Positions 15,997-23,951 of a DNA stretch of 50,280 bases are shown here, in pieces (position 1 is the first letter of the stretch; every line of letters begins with the position of its first letter). Both the position numbers and the translations under genes were made by a program. The notes under the pieces are model-generated. The model worked only from the letters and a program-made list of their open reading frames with translations, had not been told where the DNA came from and searched no databases. The stretch is from Lachnospiraceae bacterium. GTDB taxonomy: Bacteria > Bacillota > Clostridia > Lachnospirales > Lachnospiraceae. The stretch spans positions 1 through 50,280 of the forward strand of contig JAFUFI010000001.1 of the NCBI GenBank assembly GCA_017469945.1, given 5' to 3'.

Positions 15997-18171
15997 CTAT
16001 GCCTTCTGAATCTTCATGGTAAGTGCAATGCGCTTCTTTGCGGGCTCGACACTTATTACCTGAACATCTACCACATCGCCGACGCTTACAGCTTCAAGGG
16101 GATGCTTGATGTAGCGGTCGCAGATCTGTGAAATATGTACGAGACCGTCCTGGTGAACGCCGATATCTACAAATACGCCAAAGTCGATAACGTTTCTTAC
16201 GGTACCCTTTAATATCATACCGGGCTTTAAGTCCTTCATCTCAAGGATGTCGCTTCTAAGGATGGGCTTAGGCATATCCTCTCTGGGGTCACGGGCGGGC
16301 TTTTCAAATTCCTTAAGGATATCCTTCAAGGTAAGCTCACCGATTTCAAGCTCTTTCGCAGTCTTAGCCTTATCCAGCTTACTCGCCATAAGCTTAAACA
16401 TAGCATTTTCATTGGTACCGGCTTTGCGGATATTTACAATCTGGCTCTTGTCAAATCCAAGTTTCTTTATAAGCTCTTCCGCTGCCTTATAGCTCTCGGG
16501 GTGTACGCTGGTAGCGTCAAGAGGATTCTTACCATCAAGAATACGCATAAATCCTGCGCACTGTTCGTACGCCTTAGGTCCGAGCTTTGGAACCTTTAAA
16601 AGCTGAGCTCTGGATGTGAACTTTCCGTTTGCTTCGCGATATTCAACTATATTTTTCGCAATGGTCTTGCTGATACCTGAAATATATTCAAGTAGAGATA
16701 CCGATGCGGTATTAAGATCTACGCCAACTGAGTTAACGCAGTCTTCAACTACGCCCCCAAGGGTTTCTCCCAGCTTTTTCTGGTTCATGTCGTGCTGATA
16801 CTGGCCGACTCCGATTGACTTGGGGTCGATCTTAACAAGCTCTGCAAGAGGATCCTGAAGACGCCTTGCGATTGATGCAGCGCTACGCTGTCCCACATCG
16901 AAATTAGGAAACTCTTCGGTAGCAAGCTTACTTGCAGAATATACCGAAGCTCCCGCCTCGTTAACTATAATATACTGAACGGGCTTATTTATCTCTTTAA
17001 GGAGTTCTACAATAACTGCTTCAGATTCTCTTGATGCGGTTCCGTTTCCAACGGAGATAAGTCCAACGTTGTACTTGTCAATGAGCTTTTTTAATTCCGC
17101 CTTTGCTTCGTTTACCTTAAACTGAGGCGCCGTAGGATAAATAACCTTTGTATCAAGCACCTTTCCGGTAGGATCAACGATAGCAAGCTTGCATCCTGTT
17201 CTGAAAGCGGGGTCCCATCCAAGAACGACTTTACCTGCGATGGGGGGCTGCATAAGAAGCTGGCGAAGATTCTTTCCAAATACACTGATCGCGCCATCTT
17301 CGGCCTTTTCAGTCAGCATATTTCTGATCTCGCGCTCAATTGAAGGAGCAATCAGTCTGTTGTAGCTGTCTTCTATTGTTTCCTTTAAGATAGGCGTGGT
17401 TATAGGATTATCATTAACGATTATCTGCTTTTCAAGGTAACGGATTATCTGCTCTACAGGCGCTTCAATAGTTACTCCCAGAATTTTCTCCGCCTCTCCT
17501 CTGTTCACTGCAAGAACGCGGTGTCCTGCCATCTTCGCCACGGGCTCGGAGAAATGGTAGTAATTCTCATATACGCTCTCTGACTTATCATCCTTTGCCT
17601 CAGATATGAGATTACCCTGTTTTGCGGTGATATCTCTGATATATGTTCTGTAATCGGCATCATCTGAAATCTCTTCAGCGATGATATCCATAGCCCCTGC
17701 GATAGCATCCTGCGGAGTCTTGACCTCTTTTTCCTCGCTTACGTATTCTTCGGCAGTTTTTTCAAGGGGCTCCTTGGCATTTTGGAGTCTGATATAAAGA
17801 GCGAGAGGTCCAAGTCCCTTTTCTTTTGCTACGCTTGCTCTTGTCTTTCTCTTGGGTCTGTAGGGACGATAGAGGTCATCTACTGCTGTAACGGTCTCCG
17901 CCGCGATGATTTTTGCTTTAAGTTCATCTGTAAGCTGTCCCTGCTCCTCGATGCTGGATAAAACCTGAGCCTTCTTTTCTTCAAGATTTCTTAAGTACTC
18001 AAGTCTCTCTCCGAGGGTACGAAGCTGTTCATCATTAAGAGCCCCTGTTGCCTCTTTACGGTATCTTGCGATAAAGGGAATTGTGCATCCCTCATCAATA
18101 AGCTTAACAGCCGCCTCAACCTGGGTCTTTTTGACTGACAGTTCTTTTGCTATTACTTCTGAAATATCCAT
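15997..18171 (-). CDS. tex: Tex-type RNA-binding transcription accessory protein
   Basis: 724 residues with the standard Tex layout: an N-terminal helical Tex_N region (IPFIARYRKEATG), a YqgF/RNase H-like domain (GWDPAFRTGCKLAIVD), helix-hairpin-helix motifs (KTIAKNIVEYREANGKFTSRAQLLKVPKLGPKAYEQCAGF), and a C-terminal S1 domain (GTVRNVIDFGVFVDIGVHQDGLVHIS). Tex binds nucleic acids and affects transcription and expression. The start is ATG 18171 with AGGAGAG upstream; the open frame extends six codons further without support. tRNA-Gly lies just upstream on the same strand. Confidence 0.95.
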   Translation of the reverse strand: MDISEVIAKELSVKKTQVEAAVKLIDEGCTIPFIARYRKEATGALNDEQLRTLGERLEYLRNLEEKKAQVLSSIEEQGQLTDELKAKIIAAETVTAVDDLYRPYRPKRKTRASVAKEKGLGPLALYIRLQNAKEPLEKTAEEYVSEEKEVKTPQDAIAGAMDIIAEEISDDADYRTYIRDITAKQGNLISEAKDDKSESVYENYYHFSEPVAKMAGHRVLAVNRGEAEKILGVTIEAPVEQIIRYLEKQIIVNDNPITTPILKETIEDSYNRLIAPSIEREIRNMLTEKAEDGAISVFGKNLRQLLMQPPIAGKVVLGWDPAFRTGCKLAIVDPTGKVLDTKVIYPTAPQFKVNEAKAELKKLIDKYNVGLISVGNGTASRESEAVIVELLKEINKPVQYIIVNEAGASVYSASKLATEEFPNFDVGQRSAASIARRLQDPLAELVKIDPKSIGVGQYQHDMNQKKLGETLGGVVEDCVNSVGVDLNTASVSLLEYISGISKTIAKNIVEYREANGKFTSRAQLLKVPKLGPKAYEQCAGFMRILDGKNPLDATSVHPESYKAAEELIKKLGFDKSQIVNIRKAGTNENAMFKLMASKLDKAKTAKELEIGELTLKDILKEFEKPARDPREDMPKPILRSDILEMKDLKPGMILKGTVRNVIDFGVFVDIGVHQDGLVHISQICDRYIKHPLEAVSVGDVVDVQVISVEPAKKRIALTMKIQKA

Positions 18172-18211
18172 TAAATTCTCTCCTGGCAAATGTCTTTTTG
18201 CATAAAAACAG

Positions 18212-18282
18212 AGCAGAGCACGGGAATCGAACCCGCCTCCTCGGCTTGGGAAGCCGATGTACTACCGATGTACTAGCCCTGC
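18212..18282 (-). tRNA. tRNA-Gly (anticodon CCC)
   Basis: Acceptor GCAGGGC pairs with GCTCTGC (one G-T), the D-stem is GTAC/GTAC, the anticodon stem TCGGC/GCCGA with loop TTCCCAA gives anticodon CCC, and the T-arm is GCGGG TTCGATT CCCGT. The 3' CCA is not encoded. A T-rich tract follows at once on the minus strand. Confidence 0.93.
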
Positions 18283-18351
18283 ATCTTTATCCAATGATAT
18301 TTTAATAAAATTCACCTTTTTGGTCAAGGTAAACATACTCTTTAAGTCGGC

Positions 18352-18639
18352 TTATGCTTTCTGTTTAGGGATAAATTCTATTCGGAGCATCATTCCCATT
18401 CCATCAGCTAATCTCTTTAAAAGATTAAGTGATGGATTTCTTGTCCCATTCTCTATCTTACTGATATCCGCCTGATTTATACCTGTCCGTTCAGCCAATT
18501 CCTTTTGTGTAAGGTTTTGAGAAACCCTTGCATCAACAATTGCCCTGATTACATCCATTTCAGGTTGAATAGCCTCATATTCTTTTCTAAATTCTTCATC
18601 TTGCAGCTGCTTATCCAGCATATCATCAAATGTTCTCAT
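18352..18639 (-). CDS. HigA-like antitoxin, XRE-family HTH
   Basis: A 95-residue protein with an XRE helix-turn-helix in the C-terminal two thirds (QNLTQKELAERTGINQADISKIENGTRNPSLNLLKRLA). The N-terminal segment (about 1-35) is acidic and helical and probably wraps the toxin. It overlaps the upstream toxin gene by 14 bases; toxin first, antitoxin second is the order of HigBA pairs. Its RNA probably starts at the promoter at 19006-19034, and the protein could bind the palindrome there. Confidence 0.85.
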   Translation of the reverse strand: MRTFDDMLDKQLQDEEFRKEYEAIQPEMDVIRAIVDARVSQNLTQKELAERTGINQADISKIENGTRNPSLNLLKRLADGMGMMLRIEFIPKQKA

Positions 18640-18991
18640 CAGCTTTCACCCTTTCCAAATAATCTGCTCTTCGCTCTTTTGCTAGTTTAATTTCCTGCCT
18701 GGGAGTCTTTTGAGTTTTCTTAACAAATCCATTTGTAAGAATAATTTGATTATCATAGTAAAAGAAATACAATACTCTGGTAATATTGGTTCCCAATTTA
18801 CAGCGCAGTTCAAATATTCCGTCATCAACATGCTTACTATATGGTTCTCTAAGTTGGTTTCCTTTTTCTTGAAGAAGTCCAATCATTCCATAAACCTTAG
18901 CTCGCATCTTAATATCAAGCGAATCTAAGAATTCCTCAATCGGAACCTGACCATTCTCTTTTTCATATGCAATAACAGTATAATTATTCAT
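18626..18991 (-). CDS. HigB/RelE-superfamily toxin (phage Gp49-like)
   Basis: A 121-residue toxin-like protein of the type described as RelE/ParE or Gp49-like: EEFLDSLDIKMRAKVYGMIGLLQEKGNQLREPYSKHVDDGIFELRC, then RVLYFFYYDNQIILTNGFVKKTQKTPRQEI. The strand pattern, the FELR segment and the GFVKKTQKTP segment match HigB-like mRNA interferases. It should cleave mRNA at the ribosome and be held inactive by the HTH protein encoded next. The start at 18991 has no clear Shine-Dalgarno and lies only about 15 bases from the -10, so the mRNA leader would be extremely short. Confidence 0.82.
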   Translation of the reverse strand: MNNYTVIAYEKENGQVPIEEFLDSLDIKMRAKVYGMIGLLQEKGNQLREPYSKHVDDGIFELRCKLGTNITRVLYFFYYDNQIILTNGFVKKTQKTPRQEIKLAKERRADYLERVKADENI

Positions 18992-19005
18992 TTTTACTTG
19001 TATTT

Positions 19006-19034
19006 ATTATATGGCGTATATGCCATATTGTCAA
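19006..19034 (-). promoter_or_regulatory. Consensus promoter of higBA with operator in the spacer
   Basis: On the minus strand TTGACA (19029-19034), exactly 17 bases, TATAAT (19006-19011). An inverted repeat, ATATGGC/GCCATAT with 6 bases between arms (19009-19028), fills the spacer and reaches the -10. The -35 also contains the TGA stop codon of the HTH gene upstream. Confidence 0.85.
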
Positions 19035-19303
19035 TCCCTTTTCTTTCTCTTTTCGTTAAGTACTTTATACGCAATCAGACGAAGCACATACTCCGGCATC
19101 ACCCTGCGCCCCAGTTCCCACTCTTGCATAGTCCTATATGGAATTCCAAGCCACTCCGCAAAGTCTTTTCGATTCATTCCAGACTTTTCCCTAATTGCTT
19201 TAAAGGCGAGTGCCATTTTTTGACGATCAGCTTCCGAATCGTCCTCAGACTTTTTAACAAACTCAATTTCAATACCTTCTACATTGTATGTTATAACTTC
19301 CAT
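19031..19303 (-). CDS. Orphan XRE-type HTH protein
   Basis: A 90-residue protein. An N-terminal strand region (MEVITYNVEGIEIEFVKK) is followed by a helix-turn-helix (ALAFKAIREKSGMNRKDFAEWLGIPYRTMQEWELGRRVMPEYVLRLI) of the kind found in antitoxin-like or prophage regulators. ATG at 19303 is preceded by GGAG; the longer frame to 19330 is not supported. No toxin partner of its own is seen; it lies 39 bases upstream of higB in the same direction. It could be a regulator of the module or a left-over antitoxin. Confidence 0.75.
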   Translation of the reverse strand: MEVITYNVEGIEIEFVKKSEDDSEADRQKMALAFKAIREKSGMNRKDFAEWLGIPYRTMQEWELGRRVMPEYVLRLIAYKVLNEKRKKRD

Positions 19304-19391
19304 ATTCTTTTCTCCTCTCCGTGTAGTCACTGTGTATGCTTAGCTAATTATATCGCACGCGCTGACTACATGTCAAGGCAAACTAAAAGAA

Positions 19392-19410
19392 TGACACAGG
19401 GGGACGGGGT
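19392..19410. repeat. Dispersed palindromic repeat, copy 5 (truncated)
   Basis: TGACACAGGGGGACGGGGT only, cut before the second G-run. It lies 19 bases beyond the stop of the Rpn-like gene (19430), oriented opposite to the single-arm copy at 5501. Confidence 0.8.
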
Positions 19411-19429
19411 GTAAAAAATAAAACATTAG

Positions 19430-20389
19430 TTAAACCGTTTCAGGCACCTTAAAATCAGCCTTCGTCATATTCTCCTTGAATTCCTCAGGTGTCATCCCAA
19501 GTTCAGAAGCCCCTTCTTCAAGGGTAAGCATTCCTTTTTGAACAAGTTTGAACATTGCACTTGCCTCTCCCTGGGATATACCACTATTCTCCCCCTCTTT
19601 ATACGCTTTATTATAGATACTTTCTCCAAGTCCGGTCATGCGTTTCACCCCTTCCTTGATACTCTCGTTATCTTTAATATCCACGTATTTTTCGATTCTG
19701 TCAATATTGGATTTGAAAATTCCTTCGAGATAATCAAAGATTCCTTCGGAAGCTTCTTCGCCGCGCCTGATTATGATGACAGACATCAGATCATAGTCCG
19801 AAACAGGTTCATCCGTGATACCGATTTCGTCCTTTTTTGTAATAGTATAAGAAGTCACAGTATTCCGAAGTCTTGGCGGCACGTTCTCATTGCATATCCA
19901 GATGCTGTATACCTTTTCAAGCTTTGAGTAATCAGTCTCTTCCGTAATAATACCCAGCTGCGAGCTGATCTCTCTTGCGCCGTAGTAGATTCCTCTTTTG
20001 ACGACAGGATACTTTGGCGAGCTTGGCCTGTAATCATTTTGAACTTCAAGGTCAATGTGTAGATAAAACTTGATATTCTTATCAGAAAGTGCAGGATTGA
20101 TAGCTTTGAAATGACTATCGTACCGTATGAGTTTTTCTCCGATGGAGTTCATTTCCGTAGGAAGTCTGTCCGCCATTGCCGAAGCGCTGTCCACAGGAGT
20201 ACTCTCGATACTTGAGCGGTCTATCATTTTAATAACTTGTTCCACTGAATATTTCTTATATTCAGGTACAGACATCTGGATTATCGGAGCGATTATCTCC
20301 GGATTTAAGAATAACTGTTTGGCCGATTCGTCGTATTTTTCGCCGTAGGCCCTTGCAGCGTTTACGCTGATCTCTGTTTTAAGATTCAT
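19430..20389 (-). CDS. Rpn/PD-(D/E)XK nuclease-family protein (transposase-like)
   Basis: 319 residues. It matches the Rpn/YhgA-type or PD-(D/E)XK family often labelled transposase in gut Firmicutes: an N-terminal DxxxxxLF..PEIIAPII region, a catalytic-type strand FYLHIDLEVQNDY with E-x-Q (residues about 110-125), the VKRGIYYGAREIS segment, and a C-terminal tail with EGENSGISQGEASAMFKLV typical of the family. Related Rpn proteins have DNase activity and promote recombination; activity here is unknown. ATG at 20389 follows GGAGGGG; ten codons upstream in the open frame lack support. It stands alone between two repeat copies. Confidence 0.75.
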   Translation of the reverse strand: MNLKTEISVNAARAYGEKYDESAKQLFLNPEIIAPIIQMSVPEYKKYSVEQVIKMIDRSSIESTPVDSASAMADRLPTEMNSIGEKLIRYDSHFKAINPALSDKNIKFYLHIDLEVQNDYRPSSPKYPVVKRGIYYGAREISSQLGIITEETDYSKLEKVYSIWICNENVPPRLRNTVTSYTITKKDEIGITDEPVSDYDLMSVIIIRRGEEASEGIFDYLEGIFKSNIDRIEKYVDIKDNESIKEGVKRMTGLGESIYNKAYKEGENSGISQGEASAMFKLVQKGMLTLEEGASELGMTPEEFKENMTKADFKVPETV

Positions 20390-20652
20390 TTTCCCCTCCA
20401 AAAATATAGATTTTTTCAAATAAAAGAATTCTTTCTCGCGAGTAAAGAACAGGCTTTATTATATCCTGCAATTTCCGAAATTCAACAAGAAACAAAAAAT
20501 CCGTCAACCTGCACAAAGATTTCCTTCGTCAATACTTACAAAACTATGTCAAAGCCTGGAAATTACAAAAAAAATCACTTGAAAAAATAACCAAAGAGGT
20601 CGACGACCACTCCTAAACAACAAAAATCTTTGTCTATAATCACAACAAAAAA
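20390..20652. other. AT-rich gap with the Rpn promoter
   Basis: The gene-free stretch 20390-20779 is about 390 bases. Its first part holds the probable Rpn promoter (20458-20485), then about 165 AT-rich bases in which I see no gene or RNA signature, then repeat copy 6 (20653-20767). Confidence 0.5.
20458..20485 (-). promoter_or_regulatory. Probable promoter of the Rpn-like gene
   Basis: On the minus strand TTGAAT (20480-20485), 16 bases, TATAAT (20458-20463). This leaves a leader of roughly 60 bases before the ATG at 20389. Confidence 0.55.
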
Positions 20653-20767
20653 TGACACAGGGGGACGGGGTTGGGGGGTCATAATCAGAATAATCTTTAA
20701 ATTATCTGACTATGAACCCCCAACTCCGTCCCCCTGTGTCATTACCCAACCCCGTCCCCCTGTGTCA
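20653..20767. repeat. Dispersed palindromic repeat, copy 6 (inverted pair plus extra arm)
   Basis: An inverted pair (20653-20741) around a spacer of about 30 bases like that of copy 1 (ATAATCAGAATAATC...ATTATCTGACTAT), then a second right arm (20744-20767). It ends 12 bases from the yitT-type stop codon. One arm has CTCCGTC in place of CCCCGTC. Confidence 0.92.
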
Positions 20768-20779
20768 TTATGTGGCATT

Positions 20780-21640
20780 TTATGATTTAATGATTTCGTC
20801 GATGGTGGAGACGGTGGTATAGGAGCCGCCGGCGCGCCCAATTATCTGCTTTAGCTTCGGAAGTTCGAAATAGTTGACGTAGCAGATAAGAGTCGTGTTC
20901 TCTCCGGCGATGGCACCAAAGGAATTCATCATCGTACAGGTTTTTCCAAGCTCATCCTTTATTGCTTTTACAAGCTCGTCGGGTTCCTTGGTAATAATAC
21001 GGACCTGCTTTATAGCCTCGTAGTGGTCGGTAAATCTGTTGATGATAGATGTTGCGATGACATAGACAAGAAGGCTCATAAGCGCGGCGCTGCGGTTGAT
21101 AAGAAGAAATACGGCTATATAAACACAGGCGTTAAACCCGATAAGGATCGGAGTCATAGAAAAGTTCCGCCCGGTCTTTTCGGAAAGCTTCTTGGTAACG
21201 ATGTTGGCGAATATCTCGGAGCCATCGATACAGCCTCCGAATTTAAGTATCAGCGACAGTCCCAGTCCAAGCAGCGCACCTCCGAAGGCTACCGCGATAA
21301 AATGCTCCGTATCGAGTTCAAAAGGAATCTTCTCAAATATAGCGATACCAAGAGTGTAGACAGCGGATCCTACAATCGCTTTAAGACCAAAGGCCCAGCC
21401 CATGATTATCGTTCCGAGGATAAGGAAAGGCGCAAATACCATAATAACGCAAACCGATAGGTTAATATCCGTCAGCTTGTTTATAATGATCGCTATGCCT
21501 GCTGTGCCGTAATCTATGGCGTCATTGGGAAGCAGTATACAAACAACCGAAAATGAAGCCAATAGCGCTCCTACGATTATGAATATATAAGATATTACCT
21601 CTTCCGCTACTTTTGAACCTAATCTCTTTGAAATATGCAT
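20780..21640 (-). CDS. YitT-family membrane protein
   Basis: 286 residues. Five or six membrane helices in residues 15-200 with family-typical turns (DYGTAGIAIIINKLTDIN, LGLSLILKFGGCIDGSEIFANIV), then a C-terminal soluble DUF2179 domain (about 215-286, VRIITKEPDELVKAIKDELGKTCTMMNSFGAI). The family is widespread in Firmicutes and its biochemical role is not settled; export or transport of small molecules has been suggested. It is followed upstream by a HAD gene 17 bases away, so co-transcription is likely. Confidence 0.9.
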   Translation of the reverse strand: MHISKRLGSKVAEEVISYIFIIVGALLASFSVVCILLPNDAIDYGTAGIAIIINKLTDINLSVCVIMVFAPFLILGTIIMGWAFGLKAIVGSAVYTLGIAIFEKIPFELDTEHFIAVAFGGALLGLGLSLILKFGGCIDGSEIFANIVTKKLSEKTGRNFSMTPILIGFNACVYIAVFLLINRSAALMSLLVYVIATSIINRFTDHYEAIKQVRIITKEPDELVKAIKDELGKTCTMMNSFGAIAGENTTLICYVNYFELPKLKQIIGRAGGSYTTVSTIDEIIKS

Positions 21641-21657
21641 TCTTTATCTGCCCTCAG

Positions 21658-22347
21658 CTATTTATTCTCGTTCCAATCGTTCCAATTCATGCCGTCGTAC
21701 GCAAGACCGTCTCCGGGAAGGTCAGTCAGCTGCTTTCCGTTGTCTGAACTTTTAAGATAATTCATTATAACAGGATAAGTCTTCTCATATCCATCAAATC
21801 TTATCGCCCTGAAGCCAAGGCGTCTCGCCTCGTCAATATTCATCTGCGCATCGTCGGTAAATAAGCATTCTTCAGGGACAAGATTATATTTATCCGTAAG
21901 AGCTTTGTATATGGCAGGGTCGGGCTTTATAAGACCTACGTCGCATGAAAATACGCCTCCATCCATAAACTCCAGGAAATCCCTACTGTCAGGGGCCTGT
22001 CTCATAACAAATCTTGAATAATTGGAAAGGAAATATACGTTGTACCCCATTCCCTTTAACTCTTTTACCCAATTTGCAGAGTACTCCGTTCTAAGAAAGC
22101 ACTTATCAAGGTGATCAAAGGCATAGTCCATATACTCCACGTACTCACCTACCGCTTTACGAAGATTGGCAAGTACCTCTTCCTCAGGAATAACGCCCCT
22201 GTCAAGCTCTTTCCACCAGCCGCTTTCCCAGACTGCTTTTGTAATTTCTTTCTTTACCGTCTCATCCGTAAAGATCTCATCCATAAACTTAAGCCACTCA
22301 AAGGCGGTAAGCACTTTTCCGATATCGAAAATAACATTCTTAATCAT
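21658..22347 (-). CDS. HAD-superfamily hydrolase, subfamily IA (YihX-like)
   Basis: A 229-residue phosphatase-type HAD protein. Motif I is FDIGKVLTAF with nucleophile Asp8; the usual second Asp is Gly/Lys here, as in the DxGN-type YihX group. Motif II is FLSNYS, motif III GLIKPDPAIY, motif IV FTDDAQMN. YihX acts on sugar phosphates such as glucose-1-phosphate; the substrate here is unknown. It lies 17 bases before yitT and 15 bases after the AlgJ-like gene, in one run of four genes. Confidence 0.85.
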   Translation of the reverse strand: MIKNVIFDIGKVLTAFEWLKFMDEIFTDETVKKEITKAVWESGWWKELDRGVIPEEEVLANLRKAVGEYVEYMDYAFDHLDKCFLRTEYSANWVKELKGMGYNVYFLSNYSRFVMRQAPDSRDFLEFMDGGVFSCDVGLIKPDPAIYKALTDKYNLVPEECLFTDDAQMNIDEARRLGFRAIRFDGYEKTYPVIMNYLKSSDNGKQLTDLPGDGLAYDGMNWNDWNENK

Positions 22348-22362
22348 GTTAACCTCTCTGAA

Positions 22363-23925
22363 TCATTCCACTTCTATCTGTCCCAGTATTTCGATAAGTC
22401 TGTCATGGTACTGGAACAATCTTTTGTCATATCGCTCCACCGCCTGTAAAACCAAGACATCCGCATTCTTAATATCATTCACTACAGTTTCTATGTAATC
22501 TCTGTGAACTATCGCGCATTTGGTAAAGTCTTTTTTCAGATACGGAGTCATCTGATCTCTGTAGGAATCTCCCAGCAGCACAAGACTTTTTCCATTTTCG
22601 TTGTCCGACTCGGAAAACCATGTGTAGACACCACCGTTTTCCTTGATCATTGAGATCTCGTCCTTATATGACACATTAAAATCATAATCATCGGGATACC
22701 CGGCGGGATCAATTGCACCAAGCGCAAACAGATCTCCTTTTTGAGCTACATTTTCAGCCTCAATATTTAGGTCAAGAGGGTTGGTCACCTCCATCCCCAA
22801 AGCACTGTAAAGAGCCATAGTTCCGATAAATCCTCCCATTTTATTCCAATGGGTGTCATACCGGTAATACGTCTGCCAATATCTGTCGGCATATTTTAAC
22901 TCATCAATAGGGTAGGTTATGGCAATATCCGAATTTGCTTTAACAAAATCCACAAAGCGCTCAGTTCTCTTGTACTCATCTTCAACAGTGTAACTGGGCA
23001 TGTATTCCGAATAAACCTGATCCTTGTTCGGCGCAATGATAACCGCAAACTCAATGCCCTTTTCATCGCAAAGCGTTTGTATTTCCTCCAGCTTATCAAG
23101 ATATGCCTGCATATCCTCTTCGGAAAGAATATTCGTTGCTTTATAATACGGGAGATTTCCGTATCCATCAAGGAAAAGCCAATTATACCTTCCGATAATA
23201 GTCGCCTCGCCATGATGATTCGGCGCAAAATAGCTGTTATCTATCAGCTTGTCTACAAAATCGTCCCGGATTTTAGCTCCGCAGACCGAGCATTCATAAT
23301 CCGTGTAGCCGTAGCTTGTATATGATGCCTCCGTTACGGAAATCACTTCAAGAGTATGGCCTGTTGCGGGTAGCACCTCGGTGAATTCATCTCCACACTC
23401 TTCACAGTATAGTTTTCTTTCTCCATCTTCAGTACAGGTAGGCAGGATTTCAGAAACTGTCTTATAATCATGGATATGTGTCTGTTCCTGCTCATTATCC
23501 GGAGACTGCTCTCCGCTTTGCTCCATTTCTGCTTGCAGCTTTTCCCCATCGTCAAACAGGGAAGCAAAGGCATCGCTCGATACCTCTTTTGTTCCTGCCT
23601 CAGCGCCCTTTCCATAAAGCAGGCCCGCAACTTTGGGTACGATTTTTTTCTCGAAATTACCCTCGACTGCATTGGACACTCGCTGGCAAAAGCTTATTGC
23701 CACGCTTCTGAAAGGGGCGCGATCGGATACATAATCAGATAACAGATTTCCGTCCTTTGCTATCTGATTAATTGATTCAATTTGAGTTTTTTCTCTTTTT
23801 TCTCCAAGTTCAAAATCAAGAGATTCTTTAGTTCCGGGGCTAATAAGTCCAATCAAGAGCCAAATAACCGTCGGTGCTATCAGAACCGTCAAAAAAAGTA
23901 TTATACCTAATTTATTCTTTTTCAT
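22363..23925 (-). CDS. AlgJ/AlgX-like SGNH O-acetyltransferase-type protein with a Cys-pair insertion
   Basis: 520 residues with an N-terminal membrane anchor (about 8-28). The core matches DHHW/AlgX-type SGNH proteins that transfer acetyl groups to extracellular polysaccharides: YRYDTHWNKMGGF (about 352-364) holds the catalytic Asp/His and LLGDSYRDQM (about 449) the Ser. Between residues about 150 and 225 an inserted segment carries LYCEECGDEF and YECSVCGAKI, two CxxC pairs with the HxxTE..PATGHT context seen in repeated Lachnospiraceae surface motifs; it may bind zinc or glycans. The partner MBOAT gene lies 26 bases upstream. Confidence 0.85.
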   Translation of the reverse strand: MKKNKLGIILFLTVLIAPTVIWLLIGLISPGTKESLDFELGEKREKTQIESINQIAKDGNLLSDYVSDRAPFRSVAISFCQRVSNAVEGNFEKKIVPKVAGLLYGKGAEAGTKEVSSDAFASLFDDGEKLQAEMEQSGEQSPDNEQEQTHIHDYKTVSEILPTCTEDGERKLYCEECGDEFTEVLPATGHTLEVISVTEASYTSYGYTDYECSVCGAKIRDDFVDKLIDNSYFAPNHHGEATIIGRYNWLFLDGYGNLPYYKATNILSEEDMQAYLDKLEEIQTLCDEKGIEFAVIIAPNKDQVYSEYMPSYTVEDEYKRTERFVDFVKANSDIAITYPIDELKYADRYWQTYYRYDTHWNKMGGFIGTMALYSALGMEVTNPLDLNIEAENVAQKGDLFALGAIDPAGYPDDYDFNVSYKDEISMIKENGGVYTWFSESDNENGKSLVLLGDSYRDQMTPYLKKDFTKCAIVHRDYIETVVNDIKNADVLVLQAVERYDKRLFQYHDRLIEILGQIEVE

Positions 23926-23951
23926 TATCTCTTTCCACTTTTCAATCTATG

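Noticed and set aside
18212..18282. tRNA-Gly as a prophage or island attachment site
   Set aside because: No integrase gene and no second copy of the tRNA 3' end was noticed nearby.
128..20767. CRISPR array from the G-rich repeats
   Set aside because: Copies are kilobases apart, of variable length and mostly palindromic; there are no regular spacers and no cas genes.
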